Positions 57,462 to 64,000 of a DNA stretch of 64,000 nt are shown here, piece by piece. The stretch is from Pseudothauera hydrothermalis. Lineage in GTDB: Bacteria; Pseudomonadota; Gammaproteobacteria; Burkholderiales; Rhodocyclaceae. Position numbers and translations under genes: made by a program. Under the pieces are notes generated by a model. The model was given only the letters and a program-made list of their open reading frames with translations, ran no database searches and was not told the DNA's origin. Position 1 is the stretch's first letter, and each line of letters opens with the position of its first letter. The DNA is taken from contig NZ_CP029331.1 in the NCBI RefSeq assembly GCF_003345255.1, positions 496,001 to 560,000 of the forward strand, written 5' to 3'.

Positions 57462-58631
57462 ATGTCCGAGCAGTTTTTTTCTCCCTGTCCGCGTGGCCTC
57501 GAGCCGCTACTGTCAGACGAACTCGCCACCTTGGGCGCGCAGGCGCCGCAGGCGGTACCCGGCGGGGTGGCCTTCGGCGGCGATTGGACGACCTGCTACC
57601 GGGTGAACCTGGAGAGCCGGCTGGCTACGCGCGTGTTATGGCGGGTGGCGGGCGGCCGTTACCGCAGCGAGGAGGACATTTACCGTATCGCCTACGCCCC
57701 GGCTTGGGCCAAGTGGTTTACGCCGGACGACACGCTGCGGGTGTTCCTGACCGCTAAGCAGTCGCCGCTAAAGAGCCTGGAGTTCGTGACCCTGCGTATC
57801 AAGGACGCGGTGTGCGACCACTTCCGCACCGTGGCCGGGCGGCGGCCCAGCGTGGATACCGCGAATCCGATGGTGCGCATCCATGCCTTTCTGACCCGCG
57901 ATACGGTCACGCTTTACCTCGATACCTCGGGCGATCCGCTCTACCGCCGTGGCTTCAAACGTGCTGCGGTGGAGGCACCGCTGAAGGAGAACTTGGCCGC
58001 GGGCATTTTGCGTCTGACCGGCTGGCAGCCGGGCGAACCGCTGGTCGATCCGATGTGCGGCAGCGGCACCTTCCTGATCGAGGCGGCGCAAATCGCGCTC
58101 GACATCGCCCCCGGGCTGGGGCGCAGCTTCGGCTTCGAGCGCCTGCGCCAGTTCGACAGGCGTGCTTGGGCGGCGCTGCGCAACGCTGCCGAGGCGCGTC
58201 GCAAGCCGGTCCGCAGGCTGGCGCTCTACGGTTCGGACATCGTCGGCGAACAGGTGCGGCGTAGCCGGGTGAACCTGGAGGCGGCCGGCTTGGCCGAGTG
58301 CGTGTATCTGGATCGCATCAATGCGCTGGAGCGCACGGCGCCGGCACCGGCAGGGGTGATGGTGACCAATCCGCCCTACGGCGTGCGCCTCGGCGAAGCG
58401 GAAGAGTTGGCCGCACTCTACCCCAGGTTGGGCGACGCGCTGAAAAAGCGCTGGAGCGGCTGGCGGTGTTATCTATTCAGCGGCGATTCCAATCTACCCA
58501 AGTCGATCGGGCTCAAAGCAAGCCGCCGCACGCCGCTGTTCAACGGCGCCTTGGAATGCCGGCTGTTGGAGTACCGGATGGTTGCCGGTTCGAACCGACG
58601 CAAAGACCAGGATGGCGCGGCGCAGGGGTGA
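57462..58631 (+). CDS. THUMP-domain RNA methyltransferase (RlmL/TrmN-type)
   Basis: A SAM-dependent RNA methyltransferase of 389 residues, similar to the N-terminal half of E. coli RlmL (23S rRNA m2G2445). The THUMP part covers about 45-160 (ADDTLRVFLTAKQSPLKSLE-like region, DAVCDHFR). SAM motif I is VDPMCGSGTFLIEAA and motif IV is TNPPYG, with SDI-type GSDIVG between. The ATG at 57462 follows a terminator-like hairpin. No RlmK half is fused. Confidence 0.88.
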   Translation: MSEQFFSPCPRGLEPLLSDELATLGAQAPQAVPGGVAFGGDWTTCYRVNLESRLATRVLWRVAGGRYRSEEDIYRIAYAPAWAKWFTPDDTLRVFLTAKQSPLKSLEFVTLRIKDAVCDHFRTVAGRRPSVDTANPMVRIHAFLTRDTVTLYLDTSGDPLYRRGFKRAAVEAPLKENLAAGILRLTGWQPGEPLVDPMCGSGTFLIEAAQIALDIAPGLGRSFGFERLRQFDRRAWAALRNAAEARRKPVRRLALYGSDIVGEQVRRSRVNLEAAGLAECVYLDRINALERTAPAPAGVMVTNPPYGVRLGEAEELAALYPRLGDALKKRWSGWRCYLFSGDSNLPKSIGLKASRRTPLFNGALECRLLEYRMVAGSNRRKDQDGAAQG

Positions 58632-58668
58632 GGGGTGGGTGAGCGCAGCCGGCAGGGTGCGCGCCCGC

Positions 58669-59802
58669 TCAGATGATATCCAGATGCTGGATGCCTGACT
58701 GCAGGTCGCGCTCGCCGTGACGGCTGTTGAGCTTGATCTGCAAACGCAGATCGTTGATCGAATCGGCGTTGCGTAGCGCGTCTTCGTAGCTGATCTTGTC
58801 CTCTTCGTAAAGATCGAACAGGCTTTGGTCGAAGGTTTGCATACCCAGTTCGCGCGAACGCTTCATCACATCCTTGATGCCCGGGATCTCGCCCTTGAAG
58901 ATGAGGTCGGCAACCAGCGGCGAATTGAGCAGAATCTCCACCGCCGGCACGCGACCTTTGCGGCCCTTCATCGGCAGCAGGCGCTGGGAGATCATGGCGC
59001 GCAAGTTCAGCGACAGATCCATCAGTAGCTGCTGGCGGCGGTCTTCCGGGAAAAAGTTGATGATCCGATCGATGGCCTGGTTGGCGCTGTTCGCATGCAA
59101 GGTCGCCAGGCACAGGTGGCCGGTTTCGGCGAATGCGATCGCGTAGTCCATGGTTTCGCGGTCGCGGATTTCACCCATCAGGATTACGTCCGGGGCTTGG
59201 CGCAGGGTGTTCTTCAACGCCGCCTCCCAGCTGTCGGTGTCGATGCCGATTTCGCGCTGACTGACGATGCAGTTTTTGTGGGTGTGGACGAACTCGATCG
59301 GGTCTTCGACGGTGATGATGTGGCCGTAAGAGTGTTCGTTACGAAAGTCCACCATGGCCGCCAGCGAGGTGGTCTTGCCAGTGCCGGTGCCGCCCACGAA
59401 GATCACCAGGCCGCGTTTGGCCATGGCGATATCGCGCAACACTGCCGGTAAGCCCAGCTCATCGAAGGTGGGGATTTTCTGTGCGATGGTGCGCAGCACC
59501 AGTCCGACCCGGCCCTGCTGGATGTAGGCGTTGGCCCGAAAGCGACCGATACCCGCCGGGGAAATGGCAAAGTTGCACTCCTTGGTGGACTCGAATTCGG
59601 CCGCCTGACGGTCATTCATGATGGCGCGCGCCAGCTCCGCGGTGTGCGCCGGTGACAACACCTGGTTCGACTGCGGCACGATCTTGCCGTCGATTTTGAT
59701 CGCCGGGGGAAAGCCTGCGGTGATGAACAGGTCGGAGCCGTTTTTCTGCAGCATCAGCCGCAGCAAGTCATGCATGAATTTCAGAGCCTGGTCGCGTTCC
59801 AT
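58669..59802 (-). CDS. pilU: Type IV pilus retraction ATPase PilU
   Basis: A PilT-dependent accessory retraction ATPase, 377 residues, cytoplasmic at the pilus base. Walker A is GGTGTGKTTS, followed by the Asp box region (IITVEDPIEFVH), Walker B ILMGEIRDRETM, and the His box GHLCLATLHANSA. The long C-terminal tail (after LNSRHGERD) separates it from PilT. It follows pilT in the same direction with an 80-bp gap. Confidence 0.94.
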   Translation of the reverse strand: MERDQALKFMHDLLRLMLQKNGSDLFITAGFPPAIKIDGKIVPQSNQVLSPAHTAELARAIMNDRQAAEFESTKECNFAISPAGIGRFRANAYIQQGRVGLVLRTIAQKIPTFDELGLPAVLRDIAMAKRGLVIFVGGTGTGKTTSLAAMVDFRNEHSYGHIITVEDPIEFVHTHKNCIVSQREIGIDTDSWEAALKNTLRQAPDVILMGEIRDRETMDYAIAFAETGHLCLATLHANSANQAIDRIINFFPEDRRQQLLMDLSLNLRAMISQRLLPMKGRKGRVPAVEILLNSPLVADLIFKGEIPGIKDVMKRSRELGMQTFDQSLFDLYEEDKISYEDALRNADSINDLRLQIKLNSRHGERDLQSGIQHLDII

Positions 59803-59883
59803 CTTGCGTTCCTGTAGCCGGGCAAGGGGCTGTGTGGTTGTGTCGGTGCGTGGGCCGCTCGAGCGGCGGCCGCAGGGCTCACC

Positions 59884-60924
59884 TTACATGAAGATGTCTT
59901 TGTTCTGTGCGCGGACCTTGGCCTCGGTGGCAGAAACGATGTTGCGCCGGACCAGATCCTGCAGGCACTGGTCCAGGGTCTGCATGCCCACGTTCTGGCC
60001 GGTCTGGATGGCCGAATACATCTGCGCGATCTTGTTCTCGCGGATCAGGTTGCGGATCGCCGGGGTGCCGATCATGATTTCGTGCGCTGCTACCCGGCCA
60101 CTGCCGTCCTTGGTCTTGAGCAAGGTCTGCGAGATCACCGCGCGCAGCGATTCCGACAGCATGGCGCGGACCATGTCTTTTTCTGCCGCGGGGAAAACGT
60201 CCACGATACGGTCGATGGTCTTGGCCGCCGACGAAGTGTGCAGGGTGCCGAACACCAGGTGGCCGGTTTCGGCCGCGGTGAGCGCCAGGCGGATGGTCTC
60301 CAGGTCGCGCATTTCACCGACCAGGATCACGTCCGGGTCTTCGCGCAGCGCGGCGCGCAGTGCATTGGAAAAAGACAAGGTGTCACGATGCACTTCGCGC
60401 TGGTTGATCAGACAGCGTTTGGATTCGTGCACGAATTCGATCGGGTCCTCCACCGTGAGGATATGGCCGTATTCGTTTTCGTTGATGTAGTCGATCATCG
60501 CCGCCAGCGTGGTGGATTTACCCGAACCGGTCGGTCCGGTGACCAGCACGATGCCACGCGGCTGGTTGGCGATCTCCTTGAAAATCTTCGGTGCGTTCAA
60601 CTGCTCCAGCGTGAGCACCTTGGATGGAATGGTCCGGAACACCGCGCCTGCACCGCGATTCTGGTTGAAGGCATTGACCCGGAAGCGCGCCAGATTGGGC
60701 ACCGCAAACGAGAAATCGCACTCCAGGGTTTCCTCGAACTGTTTGCGCTGCGCATCGTTCATGATGTCGTACACCATGGCGTGCACATCCTTGTGCTCCA
60801 TCGGCGGCAGGTTGATGCGGCGCACATCGCCATGAACCCGGATCATCGGCGGCAAACCGGCTGAAAGATGCAGGTCGGAGGCGGAATTCTTGACCGCGAA
60901 GGCCAGCAGTTCGGTAATGTCCAT
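59884..60924 (-). CDS. pilT: Type IV pilus retraction ATPase PilT
   Basis: The motor that depolymerises pili for twitching and DNA uptake, 346 residues. Walker A GPTGSGKSTT, TVEDPIEFVHES, Walker B ILVGEMRDLETI, the His box HLVFGTLHTSSAAKT, and the PilT AIRNLIRE motif are all present. It is divergent from yggS, as in many proteobacteria. Confidence 0.97.
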   Translation of the reverse strand: MDITELLAFAVKNSASDLHLSAGLPPMIRVHGDVRRINLPPMEHKDVHAMVYDIMNDAQRKQFEETLECDFSFAVPNLARFRVNAFNQNRGAGAVFRTIPSKVLTLEQLNAPKIFKEIANQPRGIVLVTGPTGSGKSTTLAAMIDYINENEYGHILTVEDPIEFVHESKRCLINQREVHRDTLSFSNALRAALREDPDVILVGEMRDLETIRLALTAAETGHLVFGTLHTSSAAKTIDRIVDVFPAAEKDMVRAMLSESLRAVISQTLLKTKDGSGRVAAHEIMIGTPAIRNLIRENKIAQMYSAIQTGQNVGMQTLDQCLQDLVRRNIVSATEAKVRAQNKDIFM

Positions 60925-61020
60925 GGGGCAGAAAAACCAGACAAGCTATGCGGGCAAAACGGGTGGAAACCCCCGGGTGATATACTGCGGGCCGACAAAA
61001 GGGCCCGAAGCAGGCGCTAT

Positions 61021-61710
61021 ATGACATCAATCTCCACCAACTTGCAAGCCGTGCGCGCGCGCATTCGGGCTGCCGCGCAAGCGTGTGGAAGACGCCCGGA
61101 AGAGGTCACGCTGGTGGCTGTGAGCAAGACCTGGCCGGCCGTAGCGGTGCGTGAGGCGGCTGCCGCCGGTCTGCGCGCTTTTGGCGAAAACTATGTGCAG
61201 GAAGGGTGCGCCAAGGCCGAAGCACTTGCCGAACTCGGCCTGGAGTGGCATTTCATCGGTCCGCTGCAAAGTAACAAAACACGCTTGGTGGCGAGCTATT
61301 TCGACTGGGTGCACAGCGTCGACCGGCTGAAAATCGCCGAGCGGCTGTCTGCCCAACGCGACATACATCGTCCGCCACTCAATGTGTGCATCCAGGTCAA
61401 TGTCAGCGGCGAAGCCAGCAAAAGCGGTGTGGCGCCGGCCGATGTGGCCGCATTGGCACGTGCGGTGGCTGGTTTGCCACGTCTGCGGCTGCGCGGCTTG
61501 ATGTGCATTCCCGAGCCGACCCAAGACCCTGCCGTGTTGGCGGCGCGCTTTGGCGTGCTGCGAACGCTGCGTGCCAGCCTGGCCGATGAAGGCTTGGCGC
61601 TGGATACCTTGTCGATGGGGATGTCGCACGACCTGGAAGCCGCGATTGCCGCCGGCGCCACCATGGTAAGGGTAGGCACGGCGATCTTCGGCGAACGGCA
61701 GCGGGCGTGA
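61021..61710 (+). CDS. yggS: PLP homeostasis protein YggS
   Basis: A pyridoxal-phosphate-binding protein (PLPBP) of 229 residues that buffers vitamin B6 and amino-acid metabolism. VTLVAVSKTWPA holds the PLP-binding lysine, FGENYVQEG follows, and GLMCIPEP and LSMGMSHDLEAAI are family marks. ATG at 61021 is chosen; TATACT at about 60980 may be its -10 box. It starts the yggS-proC-yggT-yggU operon. Confidence 0.94.
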   Translation: MTSISTNLQAVRARIRAAAQACGRRPEEVTLVAVSKTWPAVAVREAAAAGLRAFGENYVQEGCAKAEALAELGLEWHFIGPLQSNKTRLVASYFDWVHSVDRLKIAERLSAQRDIHRPPLNVCIQVNVSGEASKSGVAPADVAALARAVAGLPRLRLRGLMCIPEPTQDPAVLAARFGVLRTLRASLADEGLALDTLSMGMSHDLEAAIAAGATMVRVGTAIFGERQRA

Positions 61711-61763
61711 GTATCTCGCCCTGCGCTCAAGCCGTGCGCTTAACAACGCAACAGAGTACAGAC

Positions 61764-62576
61764 ATGAACATTACGTTTCTGGGCGGCGGCAACATGGCCG
61801 CGGCATTGATCGGCGGGTTGGTCGACCAAGGCTTTCCCGCCAGTGCGATACAGGTCGTGGAGTTACAGGCGGAAAACCGCGATCGTCTGGCAGCACATTG
61901 GGGCGTGCGCGCGATCGAGGCGCTGGACGAGGCGGCGTTGGGCTGCGATGTGCTGGTGCTGGCGGTCAAGCCGCAGCAGATGAAGGCGGCGCTCGCACCG
62001 CTGGCCGGTCGGCTCGAGGGGCAGTTGGTGGTCAGCATCGCGGCCGGTCTGCGCCTGGCTGACCTGTCCCGATGGCTTGGCGGGTATCGTCGTCTGGTGC
62101 GCTGCATGCCCAACACGCCGGCGCTGATCGGTGCCGGTATCACCGGCCTGTTTGCCGCCTCCGAGGTCGACCGCGCCGGGCGCGATGCCGCCGAGCGCGT
62201 GCTCGCGGCCGTGGGCAGCACGGTGTGGATCGCCGACGAAGCGCAGATGGATGCGGTGACGGCGATTTCCGGTAGCGGCCCGGCTTACGTGTTTCACTTC
62301 ATCGAAGCGCTGCAGGCGGCCGGCCGGGAGGTGGGCTTCGACGACGCCACCGCGCGCAAGCTCGCTATCGATACCGTGCTCGGCGCCGCCCGCCTGGCCG
62401 CGCAGTCGCCTGAACCCGCGTCGGTGCTGCGCGAACGGGTCACTTCCAAAGGCGGCACCACCGAAGCCGCGTTGAACAGCTTGGCCGCGGCCGGCTGGCA
62501 TGACGCCATGGTTGCCGCGGTGCGCGCGGCCTTGGTGCGCGGGCGCGAGCTTGGCGACCAACTGGGCAGGGACTGA
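61764..62576 (+). CDS. proC: Pyrroline-5-carboxylate reductase
   Basis: The last step of proline synthesis: P5C to proline with NAD(P)H. It has 270 residues. The Rossmann motif is ITFLGGGNMAAALIGG near the start; VRCMPNTPALIGAGITGL and the C-terminal signature ERVTSKGGTTEAALNSL are typical. ATG at 61764 is chosen over an upstream in-frame start at 61707. Confidence 0.95.
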   Translation: MNITFLGGGNMAAALIGGLVDQGFPASAIQVVELQAENRDRLAAHWGVRAIEALDEAALGCDVLVLAVKPQQMKAALAPLAGRLEGQLVVSIAAGLRLADLSRWLGGYRRLVRCMPNTPALIGAGITGLFAASEVDRAGRDAAERVLAAVGSTVWIADEAQMDAVTAISGSGPAYVFHFIEALQAAGREVGFDDATARKLAIDTVLGAARLAAQSPEPASVLRERVTSKGGTTEAALNSLAAAGWHDAMVAAVRAALVRGRELGDQLGRD

Positions 62577-62579
62577 ACC

Positions 62580-63161
62580 ATGCTCGGCAACATCCTCCTG
62601 TTGGTGCTCGAGGTCGCCTTCGGGCTGCTGACCCTGATGCTGCTTGCGCGCTTTTTCATGCAGTGGCTGCGGGCGCCTTTCCACAACCAGGTCGGCCAGT
62701 TCGTGCTCGCCACGACCGACTGGCTGGTGCGCCCACTGCGCCGCTTCCTGCCGGGGCTGATGGGGCTGGATCTGGCCAGTCTGCTGCCGGCTTGGCTGCT
62801 GCAGACGCTGTTCGTGTTCGTCGAGTTCAGCCTGCGCGGCGTGCCGCTGGGCGGCCATCCGGCCGCGGTGTTGCTTGGGCTGTGGGGGCTTGGTCTCATT
62901 GAGCTGGCGCGCATGGCCATTTATCTGGTGTTCGCGGTGGTGTTGATTTCCGCGGTGCTGTCCTGGGTCAACCCGCATGCGCCCGCTGCCGGGGTGTTCC
63001 ATCGCCTGGCCGACCCCTTTCTGCGCCCTTTCCGCCGCGTCATCCCGCTGGTGGCCAATGTCGACCTGTCGCCGCTGGTGTTGCTGCTGGTATTGCAGAT
63101 CGTGCTGATGGTGGTTTCCGGCTTGCGCGGCAGTTTTGCGCCGCTGCTCTTTGGCGGATGA
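62580..63161 (+). CDS. yggT: YggT family membrane protein
   Basis: An integral membrane protein of 193 residues with about four helices and a duplicated layout (two YggT repeats: RFFMQWLRAPFHN and VLSWVNPHAPAAG, each followed by a DWLVRPLRRFLP- or DPFLRPFRRVIP-like motif). Its function is linked in the literature to membrane or division processes. It follows proC by 3 bp and overlaps yggU. Confidence 0.92.
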   Translation: MLGNILLLVLEVAFGLLTLMLLARFFMQWLRAPFHNQVGQFVLATTDWLVRPLRRFLPGLMGLDLASLLPAWLLQTLFVFVEFSLRGVPLGGHPAAVLLGLWGLGLIELARMAIYLVFAVVLISAVLSWVNPHAPAAGVFHRLADPFLRPFRRVIPLVANVDLSPLVLLLVLQIVLMVVSGLRGSFAPLLFGG

Positions 63162-63457
63162 GCACGCCCTGGTTACGGCAGATCGGCCAAGACTGTGTGG
63201 TGTTCAGCCTGCATGTCCAGCCTAACGCCCGGTGTACCGAGTTTGCTGGTCTGCACGGCGAGGCGATCAAGCTGCGCTTGGCCGCGCCACCGGTAGATGG
63301 CAAGGCCAACCAAGCGTTGTGCAGCTTCATTGCCGAATTCTGTGACGTTCCGCGTCGCGCAGTCAGTCTGCTGTCCGGAGAAAGCGCGCGTGCCAAACGT
63401 GTGCAGGTCGAAGGCGTCGACGAAGAAACCTTGCGCCGCTTGCGCCGATTGGGATGA
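63158..63457 (+). CDS. yggU: DUF167 protein (YggU)
   Basis: A 99-residue alpha/beta protein of unknown function. FSLHVQPNARCTEFAGLH, the LRLAAPPVDGKANQAL motif and SLLSGESARAKRVQVEG are the DUF167 signature. It starts inside the end of yggT (ATGA), which completes the conserved yggS-proC-yggT-yggU order. Confidence 0.93.
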   Translation: MSTPWLRQIGQDCVVFSLHVQPNARCTEFAGLHGEAIKLRLAAPPVDGKANQALCSFIAEFCDVPRRAVSLLSGESARAKRVQVEGVDEETLRRLRRLG

Positions 63458-63509
63458 AGCGCGCTGCCGCGGTGGTGTTTTCTTTTTGCAGGACTGCGTG
63501 CCGCTTGGC

Positions 63510-63866
63510 TCAAGGCGGTGTCTGGCCTGCGGCGTCTTGAGATTGGCCGACATCGGGCGCGATGATTCGGTAGCGTTCGACTTCGAACACCGGCAGCAGG
63601 CTCGCACCCTGACGGGAGGCCGGTTGCCCCTCTACCAGGATGCGTTGCTGTTGCAGGCGGTTTGCATCCGACTTGTCGAGGCCGCGCAGTTGCCACAGAT
63701 GATCGTCGTCGGTGCGCAATACCGGGTAAGTGTGGGGTGCGTTGCCCTTCAGCGTCAGGACGCCGGCCAGTTTCTGGGGCGGCGCAGGCGGACTGGAGTA
63801 GGCGCATGCTGCCGTCAGCGCGGCCATGACCAGACTCAACATGCGCCGAAGGTCGATGCGATTCAC
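63510..63866 (-). CDS. Predicted lipoprotein (118 aa)
   Basis: A small outer- or inner-membrane lipoprotein. The signal peptide ends with the lipobox LTAAC near residue 21, followed by a Ser/Pro-rich linker and a beta-rich domain (LAGVLTLKGNAPHTYPVLR, RILVEGQPASRQGASLLP) that looks like a small OB- or DUF-type fold. GTG overlaps the preceding stop (GTGA); an ATG at 63842 is also possible. The function is unknown. Confidence 0.7.
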   Translation of the reverse strand: MNRIDLRRMLSLVMAALTAACAYSSPPAPPQKLAGVLTLKGNAPHTYPVLRTDDDHLWQLRGLDKSDANRLQQQRILVEGQPASRQGASLLPVFEVERYRIIAPDVGQSQDAAGQTPP

Positions 63867-64000
63867 TGCACGATCACGCTGAGTGTGGTTTGCGGCGGCA
63901 CCGAGATGACCTCCTGATAAGGCTCATCGAGTCCGCGACGCAGTACCGGGAAATGTCCCCAGGCATTGAGTAAGGCGGGAGCGATCGCAGGCAGGCGTCT
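63863..64000 (-). CDS. 3' end of an unidentified gene (partial)
   Basis: A clean open frame enters from the right edge and stops at 63863-63865. The last residues (LNAWGHFPVLRRGLDEP, then VISVPPQTTLSVIVQ) read as protein and are coupled to the lipoprotein gene by GTGA. Only about 45 residues are visible, too few to name it. Confidence 0.6.
   Translation of the reverse strand, partial: RRLPAIAPALLNAWGHFPVLRRGLDEPYQEVISVPPQTTLSVIVQ

Noticed and set aside
1-64000. tRNA or rRNA genes
   Set aside because: No cloverleaf, CCA end or rRNA core sequence was noticed; a covariance search could not be run.

Overview
The window is GC-rich, Gram-negative chromosomal DNA carrying one complete 31.5-kb transposable prophage. 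The host genes (rplQ, uvrA, a YajR-like MFS carrier, ssb, queF, hemJ, mobA, pilT/pilU beside yggS-proC-yggT-yggU, an RND pump, a c-type cytochrome, c-di-GMP enzymes) point to a betaproteobacterium, perhaps near Rhodocyclales or Hydrogenophilales. The genus cannot be read from the sequence. No rRNA, tRNA or CRISPR array was seen.

Left flank (1-8561): rplQ with its terminator, galE, a DUF2237 gene, a small hypothetical gene, uvrA divergent from an MFS gene, ssb, a 64-codon remnant resembling the end of a type I restriction HsdR subunit, and a PatB/MalY-type C-S lyase.

Prophage (8562-40083): both ends begin TG/CA, share a 17-bp inverted terminal motif, and are flanked by a CCGGG duplication that fits the Mu target rule. 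The early region reads leftward from the right end: a repressor with operators, a BcepMu gp16-like regulator, MuA, MuB, GemA, small early genes, a zinc ribbon, and a Mu F-like protein with a possible nuclease toxin tail followed by an overlapping small gene. A rightward block (26183-31612) holds portal, P2-type terminase, a tail-completion-like gene, SAR endolysin, Dam-like methylase, nested Rz/Rz1 and a small zinc finger. The rest is a leftward head-tail module: XkdF-like protease, capsid, connector, holin-like protein, then P2-type contractile tail genes V, J, I, fibre genes, FI, FII, E/E' with a -1 frameshift, T, U, X, D, with W displaced to the end. The element therefore joins a Mu-type transposition module to a P2/PBSX-type virion module, and no P2 gpM gene was found. 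Two coding genes carry in-frame insertions: about 0.56 kb in muA, which holds its own small gene, and a palindromic repeat in the terminase gene.

Right flank (40084-64000): MBL-fold hydrolase, tcdA and a CbiX-like gene; an RND operon with a DUF2892 gene and an RsbW-like ATPase; queF; cytochrome c; then a signalling cluster (REC-PAS-GGDEF-EAL, histidine kinase, HDOD protein). The first of these has a 9-G tract exactly where its reading frame breaks. Next come a ferredoxin-type reductase, an SDR-like gene, hemJ, mobA, a THUMP RNA methyltransferase behind a terminator-like leader, pilU, pilT, yggS, proC, yggT, yggU, a lipoprotein gene and the end of one more gene.
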